64,000 bases of DNA from Botrytis cinerea B05.10 (GCF_000143535.2 NC_037313.1:131501-195500); one strand, 5' to 3'. Counted from the first letter of the stretch, positions 1-12,366 are shown. Made by a program: numbers and translations. The notes: generated by a model from the letters alone, not told the origin.

Positions 1-54
1 GCGGTGCTGCGCTGGAGGGAGTTCTTTGACAATGGGAGGAGCTTCCCGAATTGA
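1..54 (+). CDS. possible 3' end of a truncated gene
   Basis: Frame 1 is open from the window edge for 17 codons and ends in TGA at 52-54 (tail ...RSFPN). The stretch is GC-richer than the AT-rich sequence that follows, as expected at the end of a coding region. No family can be recognised from so short a piece, and an open frame this short could be chance. Only the left-hand neighbouring sequence can settle it. Confidence 0.3.
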   Translation, partial: AVLRWREFFDNGRSFPN

Positions 55-1676
55 AATAATTTTGACCAGGGTTTAGTTGTGGGCGGGTGGTTGGCCGTTG
101 ATGTAATGCTTCTTTAGTACTGTGCGGTTGATGATCATAGAGACATTGATATCAGAGCAGAGAAGAGAAAGCCGTTGAGATTCAAGTGGGCATGTAATTA
201 AATATCACGACGACGATATACAAATAAAAAAGAAGAGTGGTGCTTTCTTGCTCTGGGGCCCAAAAAATCAAAACTTTATGTAAATTAGATGAACATAGGA
301 CATGGACATAATAAACATAATACAAGTCCGTAATGATGGTTTGGAATGGAACTGTCTTGTTGTCCGCACATAAAGCTAGTTTTAAACTAATCGATTATTA
401 CTAGGCAAGTGTCTCTTCCATCCGCTCTGCACTGGACATGGACATGATCAAACCCGGTTTCTCTTGGATGAGGCGTTATCTGCATTTTCCAATAAACCCG
501 GGAATTTCGATATCGTCATTCCCACTGCTATCATCACGACCAAGGGCGCAGGAGAGGACGCACGTGCGACGCTAACACGAGATGCGTGTGCGATTGGCTG
601 CCAGGGATTACGTAACCGTACAAGATCCAGCACCATCATCAGTCAAGACTCAGTACATACCTATATACTCGTACGATGCAGCGGCATAACAACGAAGAGA
701 CGGTGAACTGCATCCCACCACCCTTTGAAAGCATTTTTTCACTCTGCAGTTCCGCCCGTTCGTGGGGTAACGAACTAGCTCACTAGCGAACGAGGAAGGA
801 AAGCTCGGAAACTTTTATATCCTTTATCATTTCAGGTATTCTCATTGACCGCATCTCTTAGTCTCAAGGATAAACATGCCCTTTCTCCACTTCAAAGCTG
901 TGACCTATGGTCTCCCCCCCCCCCCCCCCCCCCCCATTTCCTGCAGTGCAATGGATCCAATCCAAGTCCGAAGCAATGCCAACGATTCGATTCCATTCGA
1001 TTAGACACTTCATCAGCTCTACGAGCCTTCTATTTGCTACGTCTTGGGAGCCGCCTTGGGGCTTAAAAGAGGGGACCATCTGCAACTTAACAAACCTGCG
1101 AACATGCACACACATTCAATTTAGAAACATGAGACGAACTCGTAAACGCTTTGGTCAGAAGGATATCAATTGATCGTTTTCAACGTACATTGAAACTCGG
1201 CCTTAGTCTAGAGACCCTTCCTATAAGAGATCTGTAACGTAAAATTGAAGAAGAAAAAACGGACTCATGATCATGATAATATAACTCGCTGCGTATGAAG
1301 ATCGTAAGTTCAGAAGATTTCATGTCGAAGGGGAAGCCTCCACACACACAGGGCATCTCCATCATGTTTACTAGATATAAAGTTTTCATAACCTTTATAC
1401 CTTCCCTCCCATGCTCCCCATTCCCTCCCAGCATTGATGAAGATTCTCAGGAAATATTGCAATACGTGATTTTATCTCACGTCATGCTTATAAAAAATGC
1501 ACACGATTTGCAACCCCTTCTATTCCAGATATGGTCGCAAAAATAGTCATTCATCAAGATGAATCTGGTTTGCATAATTTCTCGAGTCATTAACATCTTC
1601 ATTCCAACACCCTCCCCTCCCTTCGTCTTTCACTTCATAAATCTTGAAAGATGTACCAATAATACCCAAATTACTC
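55..1676. other. intergenic region, no gene seen
   Basis: The short open frames here overlap on both strands and lack splice or domain support. The stretch holds a 22-base C homopolymer at about 914-935 and otherwise ordinary AT-rich sequence. The right part will contain the 3' UTR of the minus-strand phosphatase gene. Confidence 0.6.
914..935. repeat. 22-base C homopolymer
   Basis: An uninterrupted run of about 22 C in the spacer left of the phosphatase gene. It creates Pro- or Gly-rich open frames on the two strands, which should be ignored. Confidence 0.9.
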
Positions 1677-3528
1677 CTACTTCTCTTCGGCTTTGCTCGA
1701 TTTTGGTAAGACTTCGTCTACTACTGCCTGATACTTTGGCTCTTTCGGGTCAATCTTTTCGGGTAAGGCATCGGATTCGGGGACTTCGGATTGAGGCTGT
1801 CCCTTTGGGACTTGGCTGGCGAGGTCTTTGTCTTCCTCACTGTGATCGAACATTTCTGTATCATCGGAATCAGTGAGGACTTCTGTGCCATCTCCAAGAA
1901 GAATGATTCGTCCACGTGGGTTCCCACCGAAAGACTTAAGCTTCTGGTCCATATCAACATCATATCCACTGTCACTATCATCAAAGTTATGATGAACACC
2001 AGGTCCACGGAATTCAGCTATTAGATGTATTAGGAAACGTTACAGTCTTAGGAATCAGCTGAGTACTTGCCGTACTCCGGAGGGGCACATGGGCCATCTC
2101 CATTCGCGACACGCTTTGCGATTTCATCGTACCACTCTTCCTTAGTCTTGCCGTTCAGAAGACCAATAACAATCATGGTCATGTTATCACAACCGACACC
2201 ACCAGTTTCCGAATTGGATGCTAAACAATTATCCATCATGTTCTCGCAGATCTTAGATAAATCTTGCTTGGCAACAATGCCTCGTCGAACAAATTCGATA
2301 ACGGCTTGGGATGATTGGCAATCCCAGATACCTAAAGATTATGTTAGCCTTTTTGTTCTGTGACTCGTCGTAGGCCACTGACCATCACAAGCAACCACTA
2401 AAAACTCGTCATCGTCTGTAATATCATGTACAGTAACATCGGGGAATGCAGTAACGATTTGCTGCTCGGGCGAAAGCTCTGCGCTCTTCTTGAATTCAAA
2501 ATCACCAATGGCTCTTGATAATGCAAGGTTGCCATTGACACGACCGAAATCGACGAAGCCTCCAGCCGCATTAATTCTGGCTTTTTCGCCTGCACAGATA
2601 TATATTAGTATTTTGTGCAGTCCTTCGCCAATATAATGAGAAGCTACCTTCGTTTTGCGGCTTGTGGTCGAATGACAGAGGCTTGGCGCGACCCTTGACT
2701 CCCAAAACACTTCTCGAGTCTCCGGCATTTCCCTTATGAACAGTAAGCATATTTCGGTGTCTTTTGCCTCATGTAACATACCACGTAGATCTTTTTGTGC
2801 GAAATTATACCAACTGATGCGGTACAGCCAGAAACTTCCTCCTCGTATCTTGGATCTATAACTCAAATCAGTATCCCTGTTTGGTAGGAGGGTGTTGTTC
2901 TAACCCATCAAGATTGCTCTGTCTGTTGCAAGGAAGCCATCCTTCAGAGCTTGTTCAATATCACCCTTCTGGAATGCTTCTTGCTTCGCGATGATCTGAT
3001 GTATATTTTCTCCTGCAAAAAGTGCTACCCGGTCTCCTCCATGTCCATCGTAAACACCGAAGAATGAAAGTCTGCTATCGATTGGAGCTGGCTTCAATTC
3101 CTGTCCCTTTGTATTTTGTAAATCGAGGATAGTCGCGTGCGCGTCCTCCATGCTGATTCTCCATCCCTGCATGGAAGAGACACCATAAAGTAATCTCTCA
3201 TCGCCTCCGATAGCTGAGTGCTAATCAAGAAAGCCATGTTAGTAACCATAAGCAGTGGTGGCAGAAAGATCGTGGTGGTGGGATTGGAGCTGAAGACCGA
3301 GTCTTCGCGGTATATTTTTGTGGGAACGTTGTGCTCATTCAACAGATAACATAGAGTCTCTATATCACTGCGCGACGCAGAAGTACTTCAACACCAGCAT
3401 GCAATACCAGGTATGCGATACCTTGGCATCAAAGACCGGCGCCGACAATGACACAGTGAACAGATAAACCGAACAAAGATAAACAAACATACCTTCTCCA
3501 CGACGGGCTCTGAAAGAGTCTGACCCAT
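1677..3528 (-). CDS. ptc2/ptc3-like: PP2C-family serine/threonine protein phosphatase (Ptc2/Ptc3 type)
   Basis: Metal-dependent (Mg/Mn) protein phosphatase; in yeasts this subgroup switches off stress MAP-kinase and DNA-damage checkpoint signalling. Seven exons, read on the minus strand: 3528-3493, 3220-2905, 2855-2782, 2732-2648, 2589-2383, 2331-2071 and 2017-1677, giving 1320 nt and 439 residues. The protein starts [12 protein letters not shown], and glycine 2 with serine 6 fits an N-myristoylation signal. Metal-binding motifs visible in order are [39 protein letters not shown] and [10 protein letters not shown] variable acidic tail follows [12 protein letters not shown]. The intron at 2018-2070 uses a GC donor. 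The first intron is long (272 nt) for this genome. The start is fixed by the conserved N-terminus. Family assignment is secure; choosing between Ptc2 and Ptc3 is not meaningful here. Confidence 0.95.
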
Positions 3529-4891
3529 CTTGAAGATAGATCGAAATCCTCTCTACAAAAATCCAACAAACAATTCAGATCCTTCTCTCAACAATATTTC
3601 GAGATCTTCGGGTGGTGTTCCTTGACAGAGATTGCAAAGAGGTATGGGTGGGATGCGGGGTCGTAATTTTCCTGGTAGGAAAGGCGGAAGAGGTTATAGA
3701 TAGAATCGATACCTTGGTATTATCTATAAGAAAGATGTGTATCGAGATTGAAAATCGTATTTAACGGGAACGTAAAGATTTGGTAGAATTATCTTTAATC
3801 CAGTGCAGATCGCGTGCAGTTTTTTGGAGGAGGGAAAGAGAAAGGCGATGTTACTAGAAATGACGCTTTCTTTGCCTCTTTCTTTGCCTTGGGCTTGCTG
3901 TATTAACGAACACACTGAGCAGAAGAGCAAAGGACGCTAAGAGAGGCTCGCTTATTTGCCTACAAAGAGTAATAAACCGGAATAGAGTGGGGGAAAGGAA
4001 GGATCGATCATTTTGGTGAGTGCTTGGGAGGAAGACCTCGGTGTGAGGAGGTCGGTATCTAGGTATGTGGGTAGACAGCTGGTCCATTGGCTGTTTTCAA
4101 GAGGGATTTGAATAGTGTCTAGTATGTCTGGTGCATCGAGGACCTGGCATCTAGGTACATGGCTCAAGGCCTCATAGCACATGTCTTTTCCACTGCGCGT
4201 TCGTCTCTTTCTGCATCTCGTTCCATCCGGGGATGCTAGCATCGTACAAGCTGCCAGATACTTGCCAGATACTCACTCGGTTGCACACAAGACACCATAC
4301 AACAAAATCCCAGCCCTTCGAGCGCAGCGAGCTATGGGGGTTTGGGGGCTTACCCCCATCAATTGATAAGTAGCAACTAGTAACCAATGTATCTGCTAAG
4401 GCTCTAATGATAGTGACGGTGAGAATACTCCCGCCAGTGGCAATTTATCTTATAATAGACGAATGAGTGTCTATCTTCGAAAGCTCAAAGAGTGAGACCC
4501 CTGAAAGCTTGAACATCACGATTACATCTAGGGCTAATTGAAACCAAGAATTGGATGGACATGTATTTTTATCTAGATGATGGCTACGACGTCCTCAACC
4601 ATCAGAACGAATAAGTCCCTTGGACCATTGTGTCGTATGTATTCCGCCAATTGATACCTATGATAAGCTCTTGCTTTACCCACCTCGAGCCCACCTACCT
4701 GGTCGCAATATTTGTAATTGCAATTCTCAACCTAGGTAGATTCTTCTACATCTAGTTCACGCCTCGTTTGAGAGCAGTCTGGGCCCGTTCACCGGGTGGA
4801 CCCTTTTTGATGTTTACCTCTCGGAAGAACCGAATAAATAGACTGCGCCGCGTTCAGATACATCTAGCAGATTTTGGATAACCCAATCGCT
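3529..4891. other. intergenic region with phosphatase promoter
   Basis: The upstream region and 5' leader of the minus-strand phosphatase. Short open frames on both strands overlap each other and show no family signature, so none is called. No long repeat is seen. Confidence 0.5.
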
Positions 4892-5452
4892 ATGACCTAC
4901 TCCATTCCTTTACCTACAAACATTCGTCGTCGTTCTGCACGGTCAGTATTCAACCGTTAGCCTTTTGCTTTGATTTTTCAATCAACAAATGTATTGATAA
5001 AGTGGCATTGATCGATTGATGCGAGTAGGTTTCGACAACAATTTGTTCGTTCGAAATTGGTGGGGGGTGGATGTCATCTGTCATAGCAATCCCTGTAACC
5101 AAAATTTTCCCTGAAAAATAACAAAGCTGGGGAAACTTCGCTGAACTTCCGGTACATCGCATGCATAACAATCGTTTGACAAGTCATCTTCATCCGTTAC
5201 GACCCGCGCTGAGTGAGATCATATCGTCATTCCTGTTCTACCCAGTTCTAGGTAGGTTTTCATACTGTCAATCATGTTGGATCATGTGGTTCTATTGATC
5301 TTGATTAACTAGAGGCGGATCATGATGTAGAACTTTATGAAGCTTCCTCGAAGCTATCGCAAGATTACATCGTGATAGCTCCTGGTACGACCATAGTAAA
5401 GTCATCTCCAGGAGAAGAAGCATGTGGACTGAAAGTACGAGGGAATTTCTAG
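4892..5452 (+). CDS. possible small spliced gene, unknown function
   Basis: Reading splice sites gives a consistent model: 4892-4941, 5184-5251 and 5313-5452 (258 nt, 85 residues). Donors are GTCAGT and GTAGGT; the last intron ends in GATTAACTAG, a good branch-point plus acceptor. The last exon has a coding-like composition (EADHDVELYEASSKLSQDY, then IVIAPGTTIVKSSPGEEACG) and ends at a TAG. The middle exon could instead start at 5127 in the same frame. No family is recognised. It could be a truncated gene or a chance reading; the first intron acceptor (CAAG) is weak. Confidence 0.35.
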
Positions 5453-6591
5453 CCCTGAAGCATATCTACTTGGAAGTCCAAAGTTTGTCTCGCCGGTCAA
5501 GAAAGTATTTCGATGTCAAGCAAGTGTATCTTATGAGAACTTCAAAGAATGTGTCAATTCTCTTATACCGTCAAAAAAAAATCCGGCAGGTACTCGAAGA
5601 TATATAGCAAGTGTCTTCCACGTGGAACCTCCAAGTTGGCTTTAAGGTACAAAGCATAGAGCTTTGGGGGTGTCAAAATATGCCACCAACACATGATTTG
5701 GCAGGCAAGAAAGATATTAAAATCCATTTTGATGAAGTTTATAGAAGTCATCACAATATGCATGTTAGTGCATGTCACCAAAAATTGAGGGGTCTGTATT
5801 TTTTAGATGAAGAATCATACCCCAATATTTCTATTCACTCAAGCGGGTTCTCCCATCAAGCAATCTACCTCTAGCATGGCTTTGATATATGCCAGTGTCG
5901 GATTGCACAAGTCAGGTTGTAGATATAGGTTGGTCGAATGAGATCTGTTTGTCTTATCGAAACGTGTGACTATGAGTAAACAACGGGATACTGGAGCGAC
6001 TGTCCCATCCTCACCAAGCACTTTCAGGCACATCCTTTGTTACACACGCTACTTCATCGAATTGCTTACCTTATGATAATCTTTCGTCGTCCTTCCCTTT
6101 TTGGCTGTGTCCGTCTTTCTCGCCTGTCAAGTTTCTCGGCTTCTAATGTTTCCATTTCCATTTCCATTTTCTTTCCAATTCTAGAAATCGGCGGAGCACC
6201 CACCAGAATGTTTTAAATTCCCCGTCTAAACAAAATGTCAGTTCTAAAAATGCATTTTGAAAGAAGTTGGGATTCGGGGGGGGGGGTTGTCTCAATCCTA
6301 CTGGTATATTCGGCTTCGAGACGATCGAGGCACGTTTTAAAACTCCACTTCAAAGCCAGATATTTGCATATATATAGCATCTCATCTTCATGGTTTATAG
6401 TCTTCACTAAACTCACCATCTCTGTCCTACGTCACTAATAACTACACACTTGTAACGACCGCAAATCAAACTTCATACCCTTCACTCTTACCAACTTATC
6501 CGACTCTTCGTCTACAATACTTTGCAACCATCATCCCCCCCTTTCCCATCAATTCTAAAGCTTATCTTCCCACCGTCTTCCTTTGACAAAG
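5453..6591. other. intergenic region, no gene seen
   Basis: Contains a short TTTCCA repeat near 6146-6172 and an 11-base G run at 6276-6286. The 61-96 residue open frames have no domain, no splice support and overlap on opposite strands. The last few hundred bases are probably promoter and leader of the gene at 6592. Confidence 0.5.
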
Positions 6592-6999
6592 ATGATTGCT
6601 TTCCAACAAGTATTGATCTTTATCGGAGGCGCAACAATTCCAATTTTTGCAATCATTGTTCGCATGTTATATCCACCACATACAGCTTACCAAGATTGTC
6701 TCGAACATCTTAAAACTTTAGATCGGCGAGCAAAGGAAACGTGGCAACGTCCCGAGATTCCCGATGGGACTTGGATAAAATCAAAAACTCGCCTTACGCA
6801 TAGCGCTCTGTGCAATATGCATCACGGACTCGAAAGTATGCCATGGGAAGTCGAAAGTCACAACTGGCACATTATGATGGATTCGGAGGCGAATGTTATT
6901 GTGCGAGATCATTATGCTGAGTAGGATGCCACTCCTTTTCACTTGCACTATTCAACTTGATCTGAACTGACAAATTTAAGAAATCCTCAAGAAAAATAG
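6592..6999 (+). CDS. small membrane-anchored hypothetical protein
   Basis: Two exons, 6592-6920 and 6981-6999 (348 nt, 115 residues), joined by a 60-nt intron with donor GTAGGA and acceptor TTTAAG; the spliced frame ends ENPQEK-stop. Residues 4-24 (QQVLIFIGGATIPIFAIIV) form one hydrophobic helix, either a signal anchor or a transmembrane segment. The rest is soluble and charged (LDRRAKETWQRPEIPDG, HNWHIMMDSEANVIVRDHY). An in-frame ATG three codons upstream (6583) is an alternative start. The frame is open for its full length and the composition is protein-like, but no family is recognised. A single-pass organelle or ER protein is possible; function is unknown. Confidence 0.55.
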
Positions 7000-9900
7000 G
7001 GGTCATCGAAATGAGATGAATCATGCGGTATCAGAGTGCCGAATGGGTTCGTCAATTGGTTGTAAGACGGCTGTCCGCTGATACGCTGTATGATCTGCTG
7101 TTGCTGAGAAGTCCACAAATTTGAGAATACGTTATATCTTATACTTGGAGTTGTCGGGCCTAGAAATTCTTGGAGCAGATCACGATGGAGCGAGGGTTGA
7201 GTTGGATTATCTGATAGATAGACATTAATGAAATTGTATTGAAGATTCATTTTTATAAGTTAATTCTGGCGTGCAAGGGGTTTCAATATCTATCTCGTGC
7301 ATTCCATGTAGTAAAACATCGTTCCTTAAGAGGCATTTGTCTCTCGTTTGCCCCATTTATCTCAGGCGCGTGCCATATACATGCAGAATTGACTAGTCCT
7401 GGCCACTTCCATGACATAGAACTTACCATCCTCGTTCTACAAAAGGCAAAAGGCAAAATGCAAAAGTCCAGAAGTTTACCCTGTCCCTTTGGCCAATCGA
7501 ACCTGCTTCATAGATCCCAATGTCTCTCAAGACAAGAAACAACAGCAAACATCAACTACAAACTCGTGTTCTAAAAATTCTAGCCCCGTATCGTAGTTTC
7601 TATCGCGATATAATAGAATGTTCGTCGTGAATCTTCCCGATCACATTTAAGATTCTAAACCAAGTTGATTCTCGAACCTTCAAAAAAGTGCTAGCTGTAG
7701 AGTGAATTCAGGCATTAAATGTCTTAGATTGGGAACTTTGAGATTCATCTCGAAATGCTGGCGGGGTTGAAGTGCGAAAGAGGATTTGAGATATTGGTAT
7801 GTATATGTATATGTATATGTATGCTTCCTTCAGTATTCTGTCTCCAGTATTCAATCTTTGACCTGGGGTTTTATTTATCTTCCAGTTCTATATCGCATAT
7901 AAGTCACTTCACTCTCATCTTGGCCAAGTATCAAGCGTCAAAACTACCAAGCCTCAACCACTACAAGTCCAATAGCCACCACACCTCAGGCCTCATCGCC
8001 TCATCGCCTCACTCCCTTCCCAACCATAGCTTCAAAAGAAAAACAAAGTTCCCGTTTGCCATTTTCAAACTTCTCCTCTCCCATTTATCCATATTTCTCC
8101 CTACACCTTTTCCCTTGATTCGAACGCCGTTGGTGGGATCAATATTCTTTATTTGGGGAGTCGGTTGCTGGGATGCTAGTAGCGTAATGAAATCTGGAGT
8201 TTATGTGCTATATCGGAAGATTCAAGATGGAAGGGGAAGAGAGATGGTTGGGGTGGGAATGATAAGAGGGGTTTGGTATCCTCTTGGGGGTTGGTGGGTG
8301 GGATTTGATGTTTGATATTTGAACGGATTTATTATTGATTTTGGGAGGATTTTTATGAAAGAGTTATTAGATTGCCAGTTTGTATATGTGCTTTAGCGAA
8401 TGTATAAATATGAGATTCAGGGATTGCACTTCAGGAACTTGGTTACGAGAATTTTACTTTCACTTCTTTTCGATTACTTATTCCTATCCCTCTCACGTTC
8501 ATCTCTATCTCTGTATTCCTCATTAGAATCTCTCAGTTGGGAATTATACTATGATTTTCAGAATTCAAGGAAATCTTAACTTTGCGTACCTCTCTCTTCA
8601 TCAAGAACCAGCCCGCTGTTCTAATTCGAGGAAGGATTTCCATGGCTTGAGATGGAATTTGGAGAGATACGAGTGAAGCATCATGAACATGGTTTGCCAA
8701 GTCACCAATTCTCCGAGGACTCAGACCTATTGTACTCACTTCGCTTTATCGAGATTTAAGTTTTAGCTTACTACATATTCATCCTCAATCTCTAGCTCGT
8801 CATCTCTGGTTTCTTGTCAAGAGGAATTGGCACTTTACTGTGTCAATCACCACTTATACTCTCGATGCTCAATGCTCCTTGATCCTCCGATGGAGTCCTT
8901 CAAGTGAATAGTGTTTCTTCTGCGAGATATCAACGGGATAGAAGTCTTTCAACATTATATACAAAATCTCAACAAGCTGCTTAGAATGCAAGGTGTGGCC
9001 CTACGTCCCAGAGTAGATATCAAGAAGGATATTTAAGGGACGATTGACCTACCAATTTCTCTTTTTGGTGTTCTCTGTTTTTTCTACATCTTACTTGCCA
9101 TTGTCAATGAGTTATTGACGATAATAACAAGTTAAATGTATCTAGATAATATTGTATTTGAAGCAAGTGGAAGCCTCAAGTGGTGGAGTCAAAGTTGTTG
9201 AGTGTGTTATGATGTGATTCTGTGCATCTTTTGTTCTCTTTGAGTGAGTGTAATAGCGTGCGATAGAGGGGTATTTCTTAAAGGAGATAGAGCGTTTGTG
9301 GTATGGAGGGCGGGAGAGTATGAATGGAAGAGGAGGTAAGGGGATGTGAGTGAAGATGAGAGACGATGAGGCGGAGAAGTAGAAATGTAGAAAAGTTGAA
9401 CAGCTAGTAGCCCTAAAGGCTCATAAAGGAATTACTTCGTAAAACGGGAGAGTTGCTTAATTCTAGAATCTATTATCCCTGATGAATAATCATCAATAAA
9501 GATAGATAGATGTGAAGGTTCAAGAACACAGGTCGATGCATAGCCGTGACATGAAATGGAAAGTACTGAACAGAAGAGTAAATGAAGTACAATGACAAGC
9601 AAGTGAATAGATCAATATGCATCACATCACAGATGCTTAATCTCAATTTCGTACATATATACATATACATATATTTATACAGCTAATAGAGAAAGAGCTC
9701 ATCGAATACAATTCCCATCACAACAAAAGTGGATATATAGATTCATTCTAGAAGTTCAAAAGAGACTAATTATAAATAGAGCGCTTATCAATATTTCGAC
9801 ATCCCCCAACTTCCATCCAGCATAGAAATTTAAATCTCACAACACCCCCGCTCCACTTCCACAAGGCTCAACGGTGGAGAATAGAAATCCGCAAACGGTC

Positions 9901-11994
9901 AAGACCCCAACACCCGAGTTTTAGAGTTAAATTCAATACTCATCCTACCCCAGGTACGGTTGCGTCAATATTTAAGGATGTTGGATGGTATTCCTGGAAG
10001 TGATGGGTTGGATAAAGATCTATTACGCAAAACTGAGGGGTTTCCCGCTGGAGATCATATGGGTCATGTATGCTGTGTATAGGATATTATGTGTGGTATT
10101 TCTACACGCCACAATACAGCTTTTAAATAAAATCCTTGGGTTTTGGGGGTGAGGGTGGGGTTTTGTGACTTGAGTAACACATTTAGGTTCATGGGAAATA
10201 TGTGCTGCAATTAACTACTTAATTTCGAACGCAGAGATAGTCTATATCATTTCACTACAGTTTGTGGTATTGCCAACTCTTAGATATGTAATTTCATGTA
10301 ATAGTAAAGAATGCCTAGGCGTTAACCAGATCTAATCAGAACTAGTTACACATACGCATCACGGCCCAAAAATTGTTTTCCTCCTCGCATTCACATGCTG
10401 CGAAACCCAAAGAATTATAAGTGTCTGTGAACCTTGCGAGTGTTATTACTGCCGTGGAGTTCTGTTCTTGCAAATCGATATATATATGTATATATGTACA
10501 TATATTTGCAACTAAAGGAGCTAATCACAACAGCCGAAGAACGTCAACCTCCTCCCTCACATCTATATATCCACAAACCTAGAATCAACTCCAAGTTTTC
10601 AATGGATCTCCCAATTTCAGTATACCTTCTAGCCCTATCTATCCTACCTACCCATCCACTCTTTCTCGTAACAAATCACACTCTTCGTACCCATCATCTT
10701 AACATTATATAAAATTAGCCGCCATATATCTAAAGCCACGAACAAGCCAAAGAAAGCTCCCCACACTTATCTCCATCCATCTACTCATTCTCAACTAACC
10801 TTAAACGTAAACTGACCGGCCTCATATTTCGCATGGTTGAGAAAATAACCTTATTTTCAACCATAATCTCCATTTCCAACTTTCCGTCTTACTAAACTGT
10901 CCATCATCTCCATCATCACGATAATCATCATCAAAGAGCAATTTCTAAGCGCCCATTTGCCAAGAAAAACTCATCCACATTTAGATCCTGGCGGTAACCC
11001 GGGGAATCGGGCTTAGCGCTTGCGACAGTTCGCTCGCTGGGTTATTGACAATATCCCTTTGATTTTCGCGAGTTTCGATGACCGGAGTGATAGTTATGCT
11101 ATAGCAGGTGCGGTGCCGGTACACAGTACTGCGGAAGGGAGATCTTGGGATATTTCCTGCGACCTTGATTGGAGCTTGAATCTCGACGTTAAATTTAACC
11201 TTATAGGAGCGGGGCTGGCAAATAATTTTCACAGGGTTGGTTTGATGGAATTGACAGATCTTCCACGGATCCTTTGGGGGAGGGTTGATTGAGAATTATG
11301 ATATTGTTTCTCGACTATTGATATCTACGATGATCCAATAAGAAATATTATCAAGGGCTAGAAACTTCATTGCCAATCACCCACCTCCAAAAAGATCAAT
11401 ACGACTTGACGGGTTGCCCGTAGAGCGCTTGCTGAAGCGCTCGTGGAATTTCGCCTTGCGATTTTCGAAATACATATCACGTTATATTCGCATTTTACCT
11501 TCACAAGACCAAACTAATAGCCTCATGACAAGGTCGAGGGAATTAGCCGCATATACGTGAAAGCCCAGAACTGCGTACACGATAAACGATGCGCAATACG
11601 AAATTGCGGCTCGTGGATGATGCAAAGCCGTGCTCAGCCATGCGTGCAGACAGCGGAGATATCCAAATCGGTACGTGTGTTACGTATAATGGAAATGGAA
11701 GTTTTACGAAATCTGGATCCTGTCATCGCGGGTCTGGCTTAGTCGTGAGGATTAGAGAGGAGAATAGTTTCATGTCAATGATGTTGTGTGTTGTATGTAT
11801 GTGATGATTGAAAGGCTTGGAGATGAGATGGAGATGTATATAAGGTGTTGAGATGAAGCTGTCGGAATTACTTTCTACATCATCAACATCAACATCAACA
11901 TCAACATCATCATCATCAACAGCATTCAATCCAATCTACAACAACCATCCCATATCTTCACCACCCAACAATCACCCACCACCAAACCATCAAA
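7000..11994. other. 5-kb gene-poor spacer with simple repeats
   Basis: No convincing gene. Repeats include a GTATAT run near 7796-7823, TACATA runs near 9651-9676 and an ATCAAC run near 11875-11924. Two coding-like patches are described as findings (minus strand 8590-9000; both strands 10981-11292). The open frame 7755-8315 is low-complexity and is not called. The last part is the promoter and leader of the secreted protein gene at 11995. Confidence 0.5.
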
Positions 11995-12366
11995 ATGCAA
12001 TTCACCACCATCACCTTCCCCGTCCTCGCCCTCTTCTTCACCAACACCCTCGCCATGCCTTCGAGCCCCAACACTGTGTCCCTCGCTTCTCGAGGCGATA
12101 GTTGCTACGCCTCCTGCTCTTGCTCCAACGTCCTTCCCTCTTGCCAAGGAGCCAAGGTAGTTGGACAAACCAGCTGTCGCTGCGACGGGCAAGCCGGAAC
12201 TTGCGATTTGGTTTTGTGTCCCGGAACTAGTCTTAAGAATGTGGTGAGTACTCCCTGGTTTTCTTGATTCTGTAGTATATACAATAGGAAGAAAGATAGC
12301 TAATCATTTGATCGGTAAATTTAGTTGGTTTGCGGTCAAGACGGTACAGGATGTGTCTGGCTTTAA
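11995..12366 (+). CDS. small secreted cysteine-rich protein (effector-like)
   Basis: Two exons, 11995-12243 and 12325-12366 (291 nt, 96 residues). The intron has donor GTGAGT and acceptor TTTAG; the second exon completes VCGQDGTGCVWL-stop. A clear signal peptide covers about residues 1-20 (MQFTTITFPVLALFFTNTLA). The mature part has ten cysteines in the remaining ~75 residues, including the spaced motifs CYASCSC, SCRC and CVWL, consistent with five disulphides. The family is not recognised. Size, secretion signal and cysteine density are typical of fungal secreted effectors or antimicrobial-like proteins, but the role is inference. It stands alone, with a long AT-rich upstream region and dense simple repeats downstream. 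Confidence 0.8.

Noticed and set aside
6987..7250. 87-codon minus-strand frame (MNLQYNFINVYLSDN...)
   Set aside because: Overlaps the last exon of the plus-strand gene at 6592 and has no upstream exon or domain; probably chance.
7755..8315. 186-codon open frame on the plus strand
   Set aside because: Starts in a GTATAT repeat and runs through Ser/Ile/His low-complexity sequence; no domain, no splice context.
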